From Thermoplasmata archaeon (lineage in GTDB: Archaea; Thermoplasmatota; B47-G6; B47-G6B; 47-G6): a DNA stretch of 6,723 nt. The stretch lies in assembly GCA_003663565.1 (NCBI GenBank), contig QMTT01000049.1, forward strand, positions 1 to 6,723, in the 5' to 3' direction. The position numbers and the translations under genes are program-made. Shown one piece after another: positions 6,535-6,723 of this stretch. Position 1 is the first letter of the stretch. Every line of letters begins with the position of its first letter. Below the pieces are notes generated by a model. It searched no databases. It was given only the letters and a program-made list of their open reading frames with translations, and was not told the DNA's origin.

Positions 6535-6723
6535 TGTGCCAGCCTGAGTATGTTAACCCTGGCATTTCTAAAAGACAAGTTCTAGTTTTGACTATAAGTT
6601 TGTTAACCCTGGCATTTCTAAAAGACAAGTTCTAGTTTTGACTATTCGAAGCCATTTCACATAATATAATGGTGATCTTGCGCATTGCAATATAGTTCCC
6701 AGTTTATGACCATCTGTTATGAT
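6535..6723 (+). repeat. 3' LTR, first 189 bases (truncated by window)
   Basis: The sequence begins TGTGCCAGCC right after the polypurine tract, matching the TG start of LTRs. The matching 5' LTR start is not in the window, so the call depends on position, the TG dinucleotide and the tract. The visible part is presumably U3. I see no polyadenylation signal in it. Confidence 0.7.
6551..6645 (+). repeat. 50-bp-period direct repeat inside the 3' LTR
   Basis: Bases 6551-6595 are repeated without a mismatch at 6601-6645 (45 bp), separated by the five bases AAGTT. Both copies begin TGTTAACCCTGGCA. Direct repeats in U3 often act as enhancers or repressor sites in LTR elements, which is an inference here. 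Perfect identity points to a recent duplication or gene conversion. Confidence 0.95.

Larger units (their letters stand above)
1..6723 (+). mobile_element. BEL/Pao superfamily LTR retrotransposon, both ends cut by the window
   Basis: The classification rests on the domain order Gag, protease, RT, RNase H, integrase in one ORF, which excludes Copia (integrase before RT). It also rests on BEL/Pao-specific blocks: a DUF1759-like Gag core, a DUF1758-like protease, the YDPLGCLSPF block between RT and RNase H, and a DUF5641-like C-terminus. The 3' side shows a purine tract followed by TGTG, the usual PPT/LTR junction. The true 5' end is not visible. Bases 1 to about 456 may be 5' LTR, but the first 189 bases of the 3' LTR do not match anything in the left part, so LTR identity cannot be tested here. 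No target-site duplication can be seen. I am confident of the superfamily and much less so of the outer boundaries. Confidence 0.93.

Noticed and set aside
6646..6723. Possible overlap between the end of the window and the left end, which would prove the LTR pair.
   Set aside because: Only short AT-rich similarities (for example AGTTTATG) are seen; there is no sustained alignment.

Overview
The window is almost entirely one LTR retrotransposon of the BEL/Pao superfamily, so the host is a eukaryote, and an animal, because BEL/Pao elements are known only from metazoans. The DNA is AT-rich outside the gene. The style of the polyprotein (protease DTQSD, integrase CDRGTNF, RT FGASSSPGCSN) recalls BEL elements of aquatic invertebrates such as molluscs or cnidarians. 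That host guess comes from memory of the family and is weak; no host gene is present to confirm it.

Layout: bases 1-358 hold two copies of a 183-bp tandem repeat (175 bp comparable, 3 mismatches), each with an alternating AT tract and small inverted repeats. This is either the U3/R/U5 part of the 5' LTR or the upstream leader; the window does not decide which. Bases 359-554 are an AT-rich leader with three tiny upstream ORFs and one weak primer-binding-site candidate. Bases 555-6410 are one uninterrupted 1951-codon ORF encoding a fused Gag-Pol polyprotein. Its order is: N-terminal coiled-coil region, DUF1759-type Gag core, CCHC zinc knuckle, aspartic protease, reverse transcriptase, RNase H, HHCC zinc-binding domain, DDE integrase core, C-terminal integrase-associated domain. 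After a short AT-rich 3' UTR comes a purine tract (6526-6534) directly followed by TGTG, the expected start of the 3' LTR. The LTR runs off the end of the window and carries a perfect 45-bp direct repeat with 50-bp period.

How the parts work together: the transcript made from the 5' LTR is translated into the polyprotein. The protease is expected to release Gag, which packages the RNA, and the Pol enzymes. RT/RNase H makes cDNA primed at the PBS and the polypurine tract, and the integrase inserts it. The ORF has no stop or frameshift and every catalytic residue I looked for is present, so the copy looks coding-competent. There is no env-like ORF. I see no host gene, RNA gene, CRISPR array or separate novel system. 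The unusual points are the repeat structures in the control regions and some motif variants in the polyprotein.
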